Part shown: one piece after another, positions 51,840 to 62,596 of the stretch
Position numbering within the stretch: the stretch's first letter is position 1
How the letters are laid out: each line of letters begins with the position of its first letter
Assembly: GCA_001600695.1 (NCBI GenBank)
Contig: BCKQ01000003.1
Coordinates: 1,711,934 to 1,775,933, forward strand
Direction: 5' to 3'
Origin: Ascoidea asiatica
Lineage: Eukaryota; Ascomycota; Saccharomycetes; Ascoideales; Ascoideaceae
Length of the DNA stretch: 64,000 nucleotides
Position numbers and translations under genes: made by a program
Notes under the pieces: generated by a model
Seen by the model: the letters and a program-made list of their open reading frames with translations, nothing else
What the model was told of the DNA's origin: nothing
The model's database searches: none

Positions 51840-53960
51840 CTACTCAACAACTCTTTGAACTATAAACATTATAATTGGAGTTAAAATATTGTCATTTGCA
51901 GAACTTAAAGCTTCTAAAATTGCAGTTAAAGTTGAACTAATAAATAAACAACTTATTGATTTATCATTTAATTCCGAAATTAAACCAGTTTGTTTTAAAG
52001 TTAATAAAGTTAAAAATGAAGAAAAAATAAAAGCAATTGAACCTTCAATAGTTTTATTTGATTTAAACCATTTGATTTCACCAATTTTTTTACCAATTAT
52101 ACTTGCAAAAGAATCACCTATACTTAAAGAAATTATACCAGAAATTGAATTATCTAAATATAAAGGTAAAGAAACTCCAATTAATAAAAAAAAATAAGAT
52201 ATTATTATTGGACCTTTTTCATCTCTTTTATCAGTAAAATTATATAATAAATTATTTAAGAAAAACCCAAATGGAGGTAATTGAATAACTCTAATTAATT
52301 CAATTAATAAAAAAATTGTAAAAATTCCAGATAAAGCAATTTTAATAAATTGAATATCATAATTATAAATTGGAATAATAATTAAAAAAATAAAAAAATG
52401 CCAAATTTTTCTTTTAAAATTTAAAGAAGATGAATAATTTAAATAATTTTTTTGTTTAATTGAATTTAAAGTAATTAAATTTAATTTATAAATAAAATAC
52501 ATTATAAATGGTATTGAAATTATTGTTAATAAAGACCAATAAGTTAAAATATTAATTCTTGTTTTATTTGTAAAAATATAATAATATAACCAAATTAATG
52601 AAGTTATTTCACTATTTTTTGTATTATTTGATTGATTTTGAAAATGAAGTTTATAAATATTTGTATTAGGTAAATAATTTTTTAATTGAAAATTAATTAA
52701 ATTATAAAAAGTTGAACAAAAAACCAAATATATTACAAATAAAATAATTTTTGAATAAATTGAATTTGCATTTACAACTTTTTTATCATTATTTTTTAAA
52801 GTATCTGTATCTTCATCATTATCACTTGAATCATTATCTTTATCTGAATCATTATTTTCAATATTTGAAGAAGACAGAATAGAATTAATATATATTCTAT
52901 AAATTGGATAAGATATTAAACAAGAACCAATGATTGAAAAGATTAATTTTTGTAATAAAATTAAAGAAAAATCTAAAGATAAATTTGAATTTAAATTTGT
53001 AATATTATTATTTAAATATTTTAAATCAACTAATAATAAATTCATGAAACAAGAAGTAAAAAAATTAATTTCTAAAGAAGTTAATGAATTCTTAGATATA
53101 TTTTTAATTAATTTTGAAATATAATGATATAAAATTGGAATTGAGATATGAAAAATGATTAATAAATTTGAATTATCTGAGATGAAATTATTTATAAAAA
53201 TTTTATTTGAAACTAAAATTTTAGAATTATCAGTTTGTAATAAATATAAAGTTATGAATATTTTTGGTAATAAATTTATATTTAAAGTCATAAAACAAAA
53301 AGATAAATTAATTAATAAATATTCAAATTTATTTAAAATTATACAAATTAAAATTGGTAAGAAAACAAAATAAATTAAGTTAAAATCAGGTAATAATTCT
53401 TTAATTATATCAGATGATGATTTTTGTTTTGTTTGTGAATCACTTTCATTTTCATTTTCATCTTCATTATCTTTATTTAAGTTTAAGGAAGTTAAAGCTC
53501 TTTTATAATGTACATAAATTTGAACAAATTGACAAATAAAAAAAGAGAATAACATTATACATAAATTCATAAATATTTCATTATCTAAATTGAAAAAAGA
53601 ATGAAATTTTGGATTTAAATATGTTAAATAAATTATAAAAGCTAAAATTGAAAATTGAGAATAATTATTTGGATTTATTAATTCTATAATTGGTTTAATT
53701 AAATTGAATAAAAAAAATAATGGAGAACTTGGTTGAAATTGATCAATATTACTTTTCATTTTATCTTTATTTTCATTTTCTTTGGCATCATCAATATCAT
53801 TTAAATTGTTATCAGATTTATTATCTGAAGATGTAGTTTTTGAATTTAAACTTGAATTTGAATCAATTAAATTAGCTAAAGTATCAGGTTGAGTTTTATC
53901 TCTATGACTTGGAACACGAATCCCACTGGATTTTCCTTTCTTTGATTTCTTTGGAGCCAT
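51840..53960 (-). CDS. SEC59: Dolichol kinase
   Basis: This 706-residue, multi-span ER protein phosphorylates dolichol with CTP to make dolichyl phosphate for N-glycosylation, O-mannosylation and GPI synthesis. The C-terminal catalytic region is diagnostic: NFKRKIWHFFIF (about 507-518), TDKRDEKGPIIISYFFLLIG, LSIGDSFASIIGKKIG, NKTIEGSIAFIFSS and a final DNILTPIIMFIVQRVVE. This order is found in Sec59 and its human homologue DOLK. More than ten hydrophobic segments are visible. The N-terminal ~100 residues are charged and Asn/Ser-rich, and there are Asp/Ser-rich loops near 370-390; these make it longer than baker's yeast Sec59 (519). It is convergent with the DUF3112-like gene (256 bases between the stops). 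Confidence 0.93.
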   Translation of the reverse strand: MAPKKSKKGKSSGIRVPSHRDKTQPDTLANLIDSNSSLNSKTTSSDNKSDNNLNDIDDAKENENKDKMKSNIDQFQPSSPLFFLFNLIKPIIELINPNNYSQFSILAFIIYLTYLNPKFHSFFNLDNEIFMNLCIMLFSFFICQFVQIYVHYKRALTSLNLNKDNEDENENESDSQTKQKSSSDIIKELLPDFNLIYFVFLPILICIILNKFEYLLINLSFCFMTLNINLLPKIFITLYLLQTDNSKILVSNKIFINNFISDNSNLLIIFHISIPILYHYISKLIKNISKNSLTSLEINFFTSCFMNLLLVDLKYLNNNITNLNSNLSLDFSLILLQKLIFSIIGSCLISYPIYRIYINSILSSSNIENNDSDKDNDSSDNDEDTDTLKNNDKKVVNANSIYSKIILFVIYLVFCSTFYNLINFQLKNYLPNTNIYKLHFQNQSNNTKNSEITSLIWLYYYIFTNKTRINILTYWSLLTIISIPFIMYFIYKLNLITLNSIKQKNYLNYSSSLNFKRKIWHFFIFLIIIPIYNYDIQFIKIALSGIFTIFLLIELIRVIQLPPFGFFLNNLLYNFTDKRDEKGPIIISYFFLLIGVSLPLYLDNSISGIISLSIGDSFASIIGKKIGEIKWFKSNKTIEGSIAFIFSSFLTLLTLKQTGLISELNDKSISCLFISSTLTAILEALSSANDNILTPIIMFIVQRVVE

Positions 53961-54366
53961 GTTTCTTGAGGATGAATAGGTATCTAGCGAATGAACTATC
54001 TCGAGAAAGATTCTTTCAATGAATATATCTTTTATCTTTATTTATATTGATCTTGTTTATTTTTGATTATATTTCTTTTTTATAAAGCTCTCCAAGTGAA
54101 AATTAAAAAAGCTTTGTTTTGTTTCTATTATATTTCTTTTTGACAACAGAGAACTTCAAAACACGCCAGAATCAAACGTTTTCTTTCAGGCTCTGGACAC
54201 GGCGCAGAGTCACAGGGACAGAAATGGAGTAAAACCAGGACAGACCTGAGCAAAAATACCAGGGACAAAGATAACTATAATTTAGGTCATTTGCCCTATA
54301 TTATTTGATATCTAGGACAGCAAAAATACGCTTATTACTAAATTATATTACTATTATTATTATTAC

Positions 54367-54412
<46 letters not shown>

Positions 54413-54748
54413 TATTATTCTAAATAAAAAAAAGCATTTTATTAATAAAAACAAAATGAAATAAAATAAAATAAAATAAAATTAGATAAAATTGAAGCAA
54501 AACAAAAAAAGTAATATATAAAATAGTATATAAAAAATCTTTTTGAAGAGATAAAAGTTTAAAAAAAAACAAAAAAAAATAGAGTAAATTACATTAGTAG
54601 TAAAAAAACAGATTCTACAGTTGATTTAATTAAAATAATGCAAAAAAATAACAAATTGATGGATGAATTAGTGTATTAATGAATCAATTATAGATTATAA
54701 ATTAAATTATAAATTAAATTATAAATTATATTATAAATTATATTATAA
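53961..54748. promoter_or_regulatory. SEC59 upstream / NAB2 downstream region
   Basis: Close to SEC59 is AT-rich sequence, then a GC-richer block (about 54170-54320) with repeated AGGGACA/AGGACAG motifs, then an ATT microsatellite (54348-54418) and AT-rich 3' sequence of NAB2. No gene is seen. Confidence 0.5.
54348..54418. repeat. (ATT)n microsatellite, non-coding
   Basis: About 20 near-perfect ATT units with two ACT interruptions. It is the same trinucleotide as the Asn-codon runs in nearby genes, but here it is intergenic. Confidence 0.9.
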
Positions 54749-54878
54749 TCAAGCAACTTGAGGAGGAGCATCTTCCATAACTTCATCATCATTGACAGCA
54801 AACTTTCTTTCACTTGTTTCAATAGTTGATGGAACTTCATTATTTGTTGTTGAATTTTGTAAAATTTCAGATCCTGAT

Positions 54879-54924
<46 letters not shown>

Positions 54925-55698
54925 CATTTGATGAATCTATAGTTGATTTTTGATCTTTAACCCAAACAAGAGGTTTGTCAATTAATTTATCTCTACCTTC
55001 AGGATGTTGAAATAAACAATATTTATTTTTACAATTAATTGAAAATTTACAATCTTGATTAATTGGATGAGTAAAATAACAATCAATTCTTTTACAATTT
55101 GAACCATCTCTACAATGTGTTGAAGTTGATGCATGTCTATATTTACAACGAGGATTTAAACAATTTGATCCAAATTTACATGCATCAAGAGATCTTTCAC
55201 TTTCTATTGGATTATTATTATTAATATTATTATTATTATTATTAAGATTACTAAGATTATTATTATTATTGAAAGGATATGCTCCAATAGGATTCATTGG
55301 ATTCATTGGATTAATTCCATTCATTGGGCTCATAGGACTCATTGGATTAATTCCATTATTAATTGGATTCATTAAATTTATTGGATTATTATTATTTTTT
55401 TGATTCATTTGATTTATTTGATTAATTAATTGATCATCTTCACCAGGATGTAAATAATTACAAGTTCCTGGAGGATTTGAACAATTTGGAAATGCAAAAC
55501 ATAATTTAACAGGATGAGCAAAATTACATTCTTTATATGTACAATTTGGAAACTTTCTACAACGAATTCTTTTTCTAAAGTATGGAGCATTTCCATTATT
55601 ATTATTGTTATTATAATGGTTATTATTATTAGGTATACTGTCACCAGTAGTTGTACCAGTTTTAGCTACTTGACCTAGTATTTTCTGTAATGCGTTAA

Positions 55699-55732
<34 letters not shown>

Positions 55733-56497
55733 GATATTATTTGGCATATTAGATCTTTTAGATATACCTTTTGGATTATTAATAAATCTTGAATTTTTTC
55801 TATTATAATTATTATTATAATTATTCATATTATTATTACTATTATTACCTATGATATGATTATTACGATTATTAAAAGTATTACGATTATTATAATTATT
55901 ACCACGAATATTATTATTATTATTATTGTTATTGTTATTAAAGTTATTGTTAACGTTATTATTATTGTTATTTAAAGTATTAAATTTATCATTTTTTGGA
56001 CCAGTTGGAATATTTTCAAAATTTGGAATATTTGGTAAAGAATTGAAATTATTAGATACGGGTCTTTCATCAGTAACAGTACTAACATTACTTATATTAC
56101 TAAGATTATTGTTATCATTGTTATTATTTGAATTAGGTACCAAATCATTTTCAACTTCAATTTTTTCTTCTTGAATATTATTTATATCAGTTAATTGTTG
56201 AGGTTGAGATTGATTTTGATTTTGATTTTGATTTTGATTTTGAGAAAATTCAATCTTTAATTTTTTTAAAGTCTTAAAAATATTTTCAATAAAAGCTTCA
56301 TTTAAAAGTGGAGTATTATCAAGTATACCAGTTAATTCACTTAAAATTTCTTTAACATTTCTATCATTAGATATTAAAATAACTATAAATTCAGCAATAT
56401 CATCTGCATCATTTCCAACCATTTCAAATTCACTTAAAGCAGTTGAAACTGAATGTTTTAAAGCTTCTCCAATTGGACTTTTATCTAATTCAAACAT
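54749..56497 (-). CDS. NAB2: Nuclear poly(A)-RNA-binding protein Nab2
   Basis: This 582-residue protein has an N-terminal PWI-like helical domain (about 1-85: MFELDKSPIGEALKHSV, ADDIAEFIVILISNDR), then a Gln run (QNQNQ), a long Asn-rich linker with basic RGNNYNNR-like sequence, and a C-terminal zinc-finger block (about 312-497). Five CCCH fingers are visible, starting CRKFPNC, CFAFPNC, CKFGSNC, CRDGSNC and CKFSINC, each ending in H. Baker's yeast Nab2 has seven fingers, so this one seems to have five. Nab2 binds poly(A) tails and controls mRNA export and tail length. The long Asn runs are coded mainly by AAT and are likely length-variable. It is divergent from MRPL3. Confidence 0.9.
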
Positions 56498-57401
56498 TTT
56501 AAAAATTATTGATAATTGGAAATTGAGTATTTGAGTAATGTAAAAAGTATTTAAAATAAAATTTTCTTTTCAAGGTATTAGGCAATTGAAATATATCTTC
56601 TAATGACCAAAACAATAATAATAATTAATACTAATATATTCAAATTAATACAGGTAAGTAATAAATCGATTGAATATACTCTTCTTTTAGATTATCTCGA
56701 ATATATTTCTTGAATCTTGTATTTGATTTTAATATCCAAAGGAAAAAAAACTTTTACTTTTACTGTTACTTTCTTGCTTTTCCTTTTGCTTTTGTTTTTA
56801 TGGCAATGGACAATTGATTCTGTGAGCATCGCAAACAGACAAAGGTGGCGTTACCACGCACAACTCACCGCGCAAAACCACTAACGAACACACAAACCGC
56901 TTAGCGATCACCAGAACAAACGGGGGTCTGACCGTATTCCAACATTCTGGAAAGTGGCGCATTAAAATATTTTAAAAAAACTGGAGTCACATGGTTATTA
57001 AGTCACATGGTCAGAGTCATGTGATAATATTTTACGGATGTTGTTTTCCGTGCTAATTTTTCCACGCGCAGGATAAAGCTCATTAGTCGGATTTACTTCC
57101 TGTATGATCCGCTTAATATCCGCGGGCCGGGTGAGTGTTTTTGTCTTTTTCGTCTTTTTTCTGTTTTTTGCTTTGTTTTTTCTGTTTGTGAATTTGTCTC
57201 CAAATCTTCTGCCAAATTTCAAACTGTTTAAATTTCAAATATATTTCAAGTGAAAACAAACATCGACAACAACAAGAAGAACAACAAGAAGAACAACAAC
57301 AGAAATTGCTGAAGAAAAGGCAAATAAAATAGTATCAAGAGCTAAAGAAAAGAAAAGAAACAGCTTTCTTACTCCTCCTTTACAATTATCTTGGAATTAG
57401 A
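56498..57401. promoter_or_regulatory. Divergent NAB2 / MRPL3 promoter
   Basis: From NAB2: AT-rich, then a pyrimidine-rich run of CTTTTAC/CTTTTG units (56745-56800), a GC-richer island (56815-57135) with three TCACATG sites (56987-57024) and AATATTTT elements (about 56963 and 57026), and a CAA/GAA-rich leader of 12-bp repeats (57262-57305) just before the MRPL3 start. No gene is seen; a 74-codon minus-strand basic frame (56998-57222) is not convincing. Confidence 0.6.
56987..57024. promoter_or_regulatory. Cluster of three TCACATG sites
   Basis: TCACATG is at 56987-56993 and 57003-57009, and its reverse complement CATGTGA is at 57018-57024. The first two share the flanks AG and G and lie 16 bp apart. 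TCACATG-type half E-boxes are bound by Cbf1-like factors in yeasts. Function here is inferred. Confidence 0.45.
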
Positions 57402-58706
57402 ATGGTCTCCTCTGCATTGAAGTCTGTTTCTATAAAAAATGTTTCCTCAATAACTCATAATTCATTCAAATATGTGAAACCATTATCCTCATTATCTTCA
57501 TTATCTTCTTTGAATTCATTAAGTTCTTCATATTCATTACATTCGTCGAATGTAATTCTTAAAAACTCAATTAGATTCTTATCAAAATCGGCTAAATCAA
57601 ACTATTCAACTGTAATAGAAAATACTAATAACAATAATAATAATAATAATAAAAATAAAATTAAAGATTCTGATGAAATCAAAATTCAAAAACCAATTGA
57701 TATTAATAGTCCTAGTAATAAAAAATCAATAATTAAAGAAAATGATGCTTTAAAATCTCCTTTATTAGTAACTTTACATAAAAGATTAAATTTACCTTCA
57801 AATTATAAATTATCAACTTTATCAACATGTTTAAATTGTCCAAATAATTTAATTTTTTATAAAAATTATTCAAATAATTTAAATTTATCAATATTTGGTA
57901 AAAATTTATTAATTTATTATATTACTGAATATTTTATTATAAAATATCCAAGATTACCAATAAATATTTTAAATATTGCTGTAAATTCATATTTACATAA
58001 TTCAATACTTTATGAAATTGGTTCTAAATTTTGGGGTATTGAATTATTATCAAATAATAATATTGATAATAATAATACTATGATTACAAATTTAGATACT
58101 AATATTGATTATTATAAATTTTATAATTTAGGTAAATTACGTTTTAATGATAAATTATCTTATTTAGAAAATGATAAAAATTTTATTCAATTTAATAATT
58201 CTTCAAATTTTATTACAAAAGAAATTGCAATGGCTTCTGCTGTAAAATCAATTATTGCTGGCTTTTATGCTCATACAAAATCTTTGAAACAAACTAAAAA
58301 ATTCATTAATGATAATATACTCTCGAGAAATTTAAATATTGATCATTTATTTCAATTTTCGCAACCAACAAGAGAATTATCTGCTTTATGTCAAAGAGAA
58401 AATTTACCTCATCCAATAACTAAATTATTAGCTGAATCTGGTAGATTATCTAAAAGTTCTGTATTCTTAGTTGCTATATTCTCTGGTAATAATAAATTAG
58501 GTGAAAGTTATGGTGCAAGCTTAAAAGAAGCTAAAATTAAAGCTTCAATTAATGCTTTAAAAAATTGGTATTTATATTCTCCTTTAGATCCAAAATATCC
58601 TTCTGATGAATTAGATCATTTTGACCAAAATCAATCTAATGATGATGATATTAATAATAATAAATCTTATAATACTTTAATTGATCATGGTGATGTAATT
58701 GTATAA
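57402..58706 (+). CDS. MRPL3: Mitochondrial large ribosomal subunit protein mL44 (Mrpl3)
   Basis: This 434-residue protein has a Ser/Lys-rich, acidic-residue-free N-terminus (about 1-70) consistent with a mitochondrial presequence. The body matches the RNase III-like fold of mL44 with LHKRLNLPSNYKLSTLSTCL and FGKNLLIYYITEYFIIKYPRL, and the C-terminal double-stranded-RNA-binding-type segment, RENLPHPITKLLAESGRLSKS then GESYGASLKEAKIKASINALKNWYL. This order matches baker's yeast Mrpl3 (390 residues). It is a structural, non-catalytic ribosomal protein. Low-complexity inserts (about 73-100 and 210-230) explain the extra length. The divergent promoter with NAB2 contains TCACATG and AATATTTT elements; in several non-Saccharomyces yeasts AATATTTT marks mitochondrial ribosomal genes. 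Confidence 0.9.
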   Translation: MVSSALKSVSIKNVSSITHNSFKYVKPLSSLSSLSSLNSLSSSYSLHSSNVILKNSIRFLSKSAKSNYSTVIENTNNNNNNNNKNKIKDSDEIKIQKPIDINSPSNKKSIIKENDALKSPLLVTLHKRLNLPSNYKLSTLSTCLNCPNNLIFYKNYSNNLNLSIFGKNLLIYYITEYFIIKYPRLPINILNIAVNSYLHNSILYEIGSKFWGIELLSNNNIDNNNTMITNLDTNIDYYKFYNLGKLRFNDKLSYLENDKNFIQFNNSSNFITKEIAMASAVKSIIAGFYAHTKSLKQTKKFINDNILSRNLNIDHLFQFSQPTRELSALCQRENLPHPITKLLAESGRLSKSSVFLVAIFSGNNKLGESYGASLKEAKIKASINALKNWYLYSPLDPKYPSDELDHFDQNQSNDDDINNNKSYNTLIDHGDVIV

Positions 58707-58840
58707 AACTCTCCAATCATCTATATATTTATTTCCTTGTATATAACTTCAAATTAAAAATATATATTACAATATAATATAATTTAATATAATATAATAT
58801 GGTACAGTACAGTATAGTATTTATATATATAATTAATTAA
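58707..58840. other. Short convergent spacer of MRPL3 and HIR1
   Basis: This 134-base AT-rich gap has TATAAT-like repeats and short GTACAGTACAGTATAG units. It serves as the shared 3' region, and nothing else is seen. Confidence 0.55.
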
Positions 58841-61800
58841 TTAAGTTTCTTTAATATCATAATCAAAATTTTCTTTATATAAATCTTCGATTCCATTAAC
58901 ATAAGTTGTATTAATACTATCATAAAATTTGTTTAAATCTTCTTTATATCCATAATCATTATCAATATTACAATAATCTTTAAAAAGTTCTTTACTAAAT
59001 TTATTTAATTCATTTCTTTCATCTTTTAAAATATTATCTTGCAATAATCCAAAAATATCTTTTAAAAGAATTAAATTTTTTTTAAAATCTTCATTATTAC
59101 CTAAAATATAAACTGACCATGGATCAATGACTAATGTCCAAATATTTAATTTATTCGACCATATATATCCTTCATTATTTTCTAAAATTATCAAAATATC
59201 ACCTTCTTTTATTACATTAATCACTTTAATTCCAGAAATACTTTTAATTTGATTATTCTTATCATTGAATTGATTTTCATTATCATTGTTATCCTTTTGA
59301 GGATCATTATCTATTATTTTTATAGATGATTTATTCAATATAGGTGCTAATGAAATACAGTTAGCTATACAATTGAAAGTTTTAATATTCCAAACATAAA
59401 TAATTCCTGAAATCAATAAAATTGCAAGATATTTATCTTTAATTATTTTCATAAAACATATTTCTCTTTTATTATTGTTTTTTAATTGAATTTTAGGATA
59501 AACTAATCTACCAGTAAATGAGAAAAAATGTAATGAATTTCTATTTGTTGCTAAAATCCATAATTTTTGACTTTCTGATGAAATTGCTTGAATAACAATA
59601 TCAGGTAAAAAAAGTTCAATATTTTTTTTTGAATTTAAATTACTTATTAATATTTTACTAGGTTTCATATCAATTGAATCTTCAAAAAAAATATTTTCTT
59701 TTGATTTATTATTCTCTAAACTGTTATTCTTTGATTTGTTTTTATTCGCATTAACTACATGTAATATTGAAATTAGTTTTGAATTGAGAATACCAGATGA
59801 AGATAAATAAATTTTAATATTTGATCTGATATCTAGATTATTTAATTTAATATCACTATATTGGCAAAATTCATTTCTTTCTTTAATCTCATTTTCAGTC
59901 ATATCATCAGTTTCTTTAAAATTAACTAAAGCTGGCCGATTTGAAGTTGTTATAATTTGTTTAACATAATCAGGATAATCTGCGTTATTGATGATTCCAA
60001 AATTATTTTCAAGTATATTTTTAATATTATTTTTATTATAATCATTTATGGAATTATTGTTATTATTTTTACCATTAGTAGTAGCATTATTATTGGTATT
60101 ATCAATTAGATTTGAATTTTTATTAATATCATTTTTTTTTTGAATAGATTTCAAAATTTCTTCATTATCATCATCTTCTTTATTTAAATTATTTTCTAAA
60201 GATTCAGGATATTCTTTTAAACCAGAAATTAATGTTTGGATACCAAATTTGGGTAAATTCAAAAGAGGATAAGATAAATTAATTAGTTTTTTTTGTTTAA
60301 TTTTTAAATTAGAATTGGTTGAAGAAGATTTAAAAGATCTTGATAAAGAAGAAGAAGAAGAAATTAACATTGGAGCAACTCTTTTTTTTCCATCTTTTGT
60401 CAAACTAATTTTTTGTTCAAATTTTTTTCTATTTAGTGGTTGAATATTTTTTTTTAAAGAAGGCATGATTTTTTTCGGATTTTTTTTTGATCTTGGAATT
60501 AAAATATTAACAGATTTTTCAAAATTTGATTCATTCAATGATTGAGGCAAAGGTTTATCAATCTGATTCATTCTGCTATTTAATAATTGATGATTTGGAT
60601 TTTCTAAATTATTATTATTAATGTTATTGATATTATTATTAAGATTATTTTGAAAAGTTTTATCGAATTTTTCTTCAAGTATTAATTGATCAACACTTTC
60701 AGGAAATATAATACCTTGATTGCCAATACCAAATTTATTTAAATGATTATTAATTATTTCAGTCGGAGCAAATTGACCTAATTCATTATTATCAAAAAAA
60801 ATTGTAGTGATGATACCATCTAAAGAACTTAAGAAAAGTAATTGACCATTTGGAGACCAAGCTAAATCAGTTATAGTTTTAAGAGAAATATCTTTTGCAA
60901 CAAGAATTGGTTTTGAATTTGAAGTATTCCAAATTACTAAAGATTTATCTTGACCTGCAGTTGCTAATACAGAACATAAATTTAATTCATTTTTTTTATT
61001 TTTAAATTGATATAATTTTGGAGAAAATGAAGTAACTTCACAAGGTAAATCATGACCAATTAAAGAAATATTTGAATTCCAATTACCTCTTTGAATAATT
61101 GAAATTGAAGTAAAAGGACCATTAGTTGCATTTGGTACAGCAATTAATTCACCATCTGGAGACCAAGATAATCTTCTAAAATAAGTTGTTAAAGAAGTTG
61201 AATTAAAAGGAGATTTAATTATTGATTCTATTGAAAAATTAATATTTTGTAAAGAATCTATTAAATTTGAATTTGAATTTAAATTTGAATTAAAAGATTT
61301 ATGATATCTAAAAATTACAACAGATTTATCATCAGAAGCAGTTGCAAAATATTTATTTGCAGGATCAAAAATTATACCTTTAACATGAGATTGATGAATA
61401 TCAAATTTTCTTAATTTTTGAAAATTTAAACCATTCCAAATTATTATTGATCTATCTAAACCAACAGAAATTAAAAAAGTTGAATCTGGAGCCCACGAAA
61501 TATCTTCAATATCATTTGAATGACCAATTAAACGTTTTCTTACAATCCAATGTTCAATATCATTATCAGAATCACCAAAATTTTTAGAAATATTTGTATT
61601 TATATTTGAATTTAAATTTTCAGATTCATCTAATTTTTCCCAGATTAAAATAATTTTATCATCAGAACCAGTTGCTAAAAATCTACCAGATGGAGAAAAT
61701 TTAACAACAGTTACAGCACCTGTATGTCTTGCCATACTTGATAATGGTTTTCTTAAAATATCATCATTTTCATTTTCATTAATATTTGAATCAATATTTA

Positions 61801-61963
61801 AATTTTTCAATTTTACAATATCTTCAATTGACCAAATTCTTACTTTACCATCTAAACCACCAGATGCTAATCTTGAACCATCAGGACTAACATGAATAGA
61901 ATATATCTCAAACTTTCTTGTTTCTTCTTGATGGGCTAACCATGGTAGCTTTAGTATCTTCAT
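58841..61963 (-). CDS. HIR1: Histone regulator Hir1 (HIRA-type WD40 protein)
   Basis: This 1040-residue protein opens with MKILKLPWLAHQEETRKFEIY, which aligns with the start of yeast Hir1 (MK..KxPWLAH). Seven or so WD repeats lie in about 1-390 (VSPDGSRLASGGLDGKVRIW, FSPSGRFLATGSDDKIILIW, WAPDSTFLISVGLDRSIIIW, FATASDDKSVV). After a Lys/Asn-rich linker comes the HIRA-type C-terminal region (about 690-980: IKIYLSSSGILNS, IQAISSESQKLWILATNRNSLHFFSFTGRLVYP, YLAILLISGIIYVWN). Hir1 is a subunit of the HIR histone H3-H4 chaperone that represses histone genes outside S phase and deposits histones independently of replication. It is divergent from TYW1 across a promoter with four CCGGAA sites. Confidence 0.95.
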   Translation of the reverse strand: MKILKLPWLAHQEETRKFEIYSIHVSPDGSRLASGGLDGKVRIWSIEDIVKLKNLNIDSNINENENDDILRKPLSSMARHTGAVTVVKFSPSGRFLATGSDDKIILIWEKLDESENLNSNINTNISKNFGDSDNDIEHWIVRKRLIGHSNDIEDISWAPDSTFLISVGLDRSIIIWNGLNFQKLRKFDIHQSHVKGIIFDPANKYFATASDDKSVVIFRYHKSFNSNLNSNSNLIDSLQNINFSIESIIKSPFNSTSLTTYFRRLSWSPDGELIAVPNATNGPFTSISIIQRGNWNSNISLIGHDLPCEVTSFSPKLYQFKNKKNELNLCSVLATAGQDKSLVIWNTSNSKPILVAKDISLKTITDLAWSPNGQLLFLSSLDGIITTIFFDNNELGQFAPTEIINNHLNKFGIGNQGIIFPESVDQLILEEKFDKTFQNNLNNNINNINNNNLENPNHQLLNSRMNQIDKPLPQSLNESNFEKSVNILIPRSKKNPKKIMPSLKKNIQPLNRKKFEQKISLTKDGKKRVAPMLISSSSSLSRSFKSSSTNSNLKIKQKKLINLSYPLLNLPKFGIQTLISGLKEYPESLENNLNKEDDDNEEILKSIQKKNDINKNSNLIDNTNNNATTNGKNNNNNSINDYNKNNIKNILENNFGIINNADYPDYVKQIITTSNRPALVNFKETDDMTENEIKERNEFCQYSDIKLNNLDIRSNIKIYLSSSGILNSKLISILHVVNANKNKSKNNSLENNKSKENIFFEDSIDMKPSKILISNLNSKKNIELFLPDIVIQAISSESQKLWILATNRNSLHFFSFTGRLVYPKIQLKNNNKREICFMKIIKDKYLAILLISGIIYVWNIKTFNCIANCISLAPILNKSSIKIIDNDPQKDNNDNENQFNDKNNQIKSISGIKVINVIKEGDILIILENNEGYIWSNKLNIWTLVIDPWSVYILGNNEDFKKNLILLKDIFGLLQDNILKDERNELNKFSKELFKDYCNIDNDYGYKEDLNKFYDSINTTYVNGIEDLYKENFDYDIKET

Positions 61964-62596
61964 TTAAAAAGAGAAAAGATAAAGATAATGAATTAAATCT
62001 CTGTTTTTAGTTTTAGCTATTAGTTTGATCAAATTTTAATGATTGATCCATTCCACTTGAAAATAAATTAAAAAGTAAATACTTGAGTGAAGAAGCTGTG
62101 ATTCTCAATCTTTCAGACCCAGTAGATTCCACCAAAACCAATACTATTCAAAAGACTATTCAATGTCTCCAGAAACATTTGAATCATCTTCTTCTTCATC
62201 ATCAACTTCTTTCTCTTCATCATCTTCACCTTCTTTATTTTCTTCTTTGTTTTCTTCCTGATCAAAATCACGAAAATGAAAATAACCGGAATTCAAACCG
62301 GAAATAACTTTACCGGAACTCAAACTTTCCGGTACATAAGTTTGATCACGCGCTCTTAAAAAGTTTCCAGAGTGAAAAATATTTGCATTTTTCTCGGTGC
62401 TCGATTTGAAATTGGCGTTGAATCATTTGCAGATGATTTTGAAGATGATTTTGAAGCTGCCAGAGAAGAATTAAATTTGATCTTTATTCGATATTGATCT
62501 CATATTGATTATTCTGGTATTAGTTTGATAGCTTTGGTTGGTTTTATTCATCAAGAAAACTAAAGTATTTGCAGTAAGTTAACAGTGGTATTCAAA
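61964..62596. promoter_or_regulatory. Divergent HIR1 / TYW1 promoter
   Basis: An initial AT-rich stretch and a pyrimidine-rich block (62180-62260) with CTTCTTCATC-like units come before a GC-richer patch (62270-62410) holding four CCGGAA elements. A 74-codon His/Leu-rich plus-strand frame (62083-62307) is composition-driven and is not called. TYW1 begins at 62597. Confidence 0.55.
62286..62332. promoter_or_regulatory. Cluster of four CCGGAA elements including a dyad
   Basis: CCGGAA occurs at 62286-62291, 62298-62303 and 62313-62318, and the reverse TTCCGG at 62327-62332. The last two form a dyad with an 8-base spacer. CCG/CGG half-sites are the kind bound by Zn2Cys6 factors. Function is inferred. 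Confidence 0.45.
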
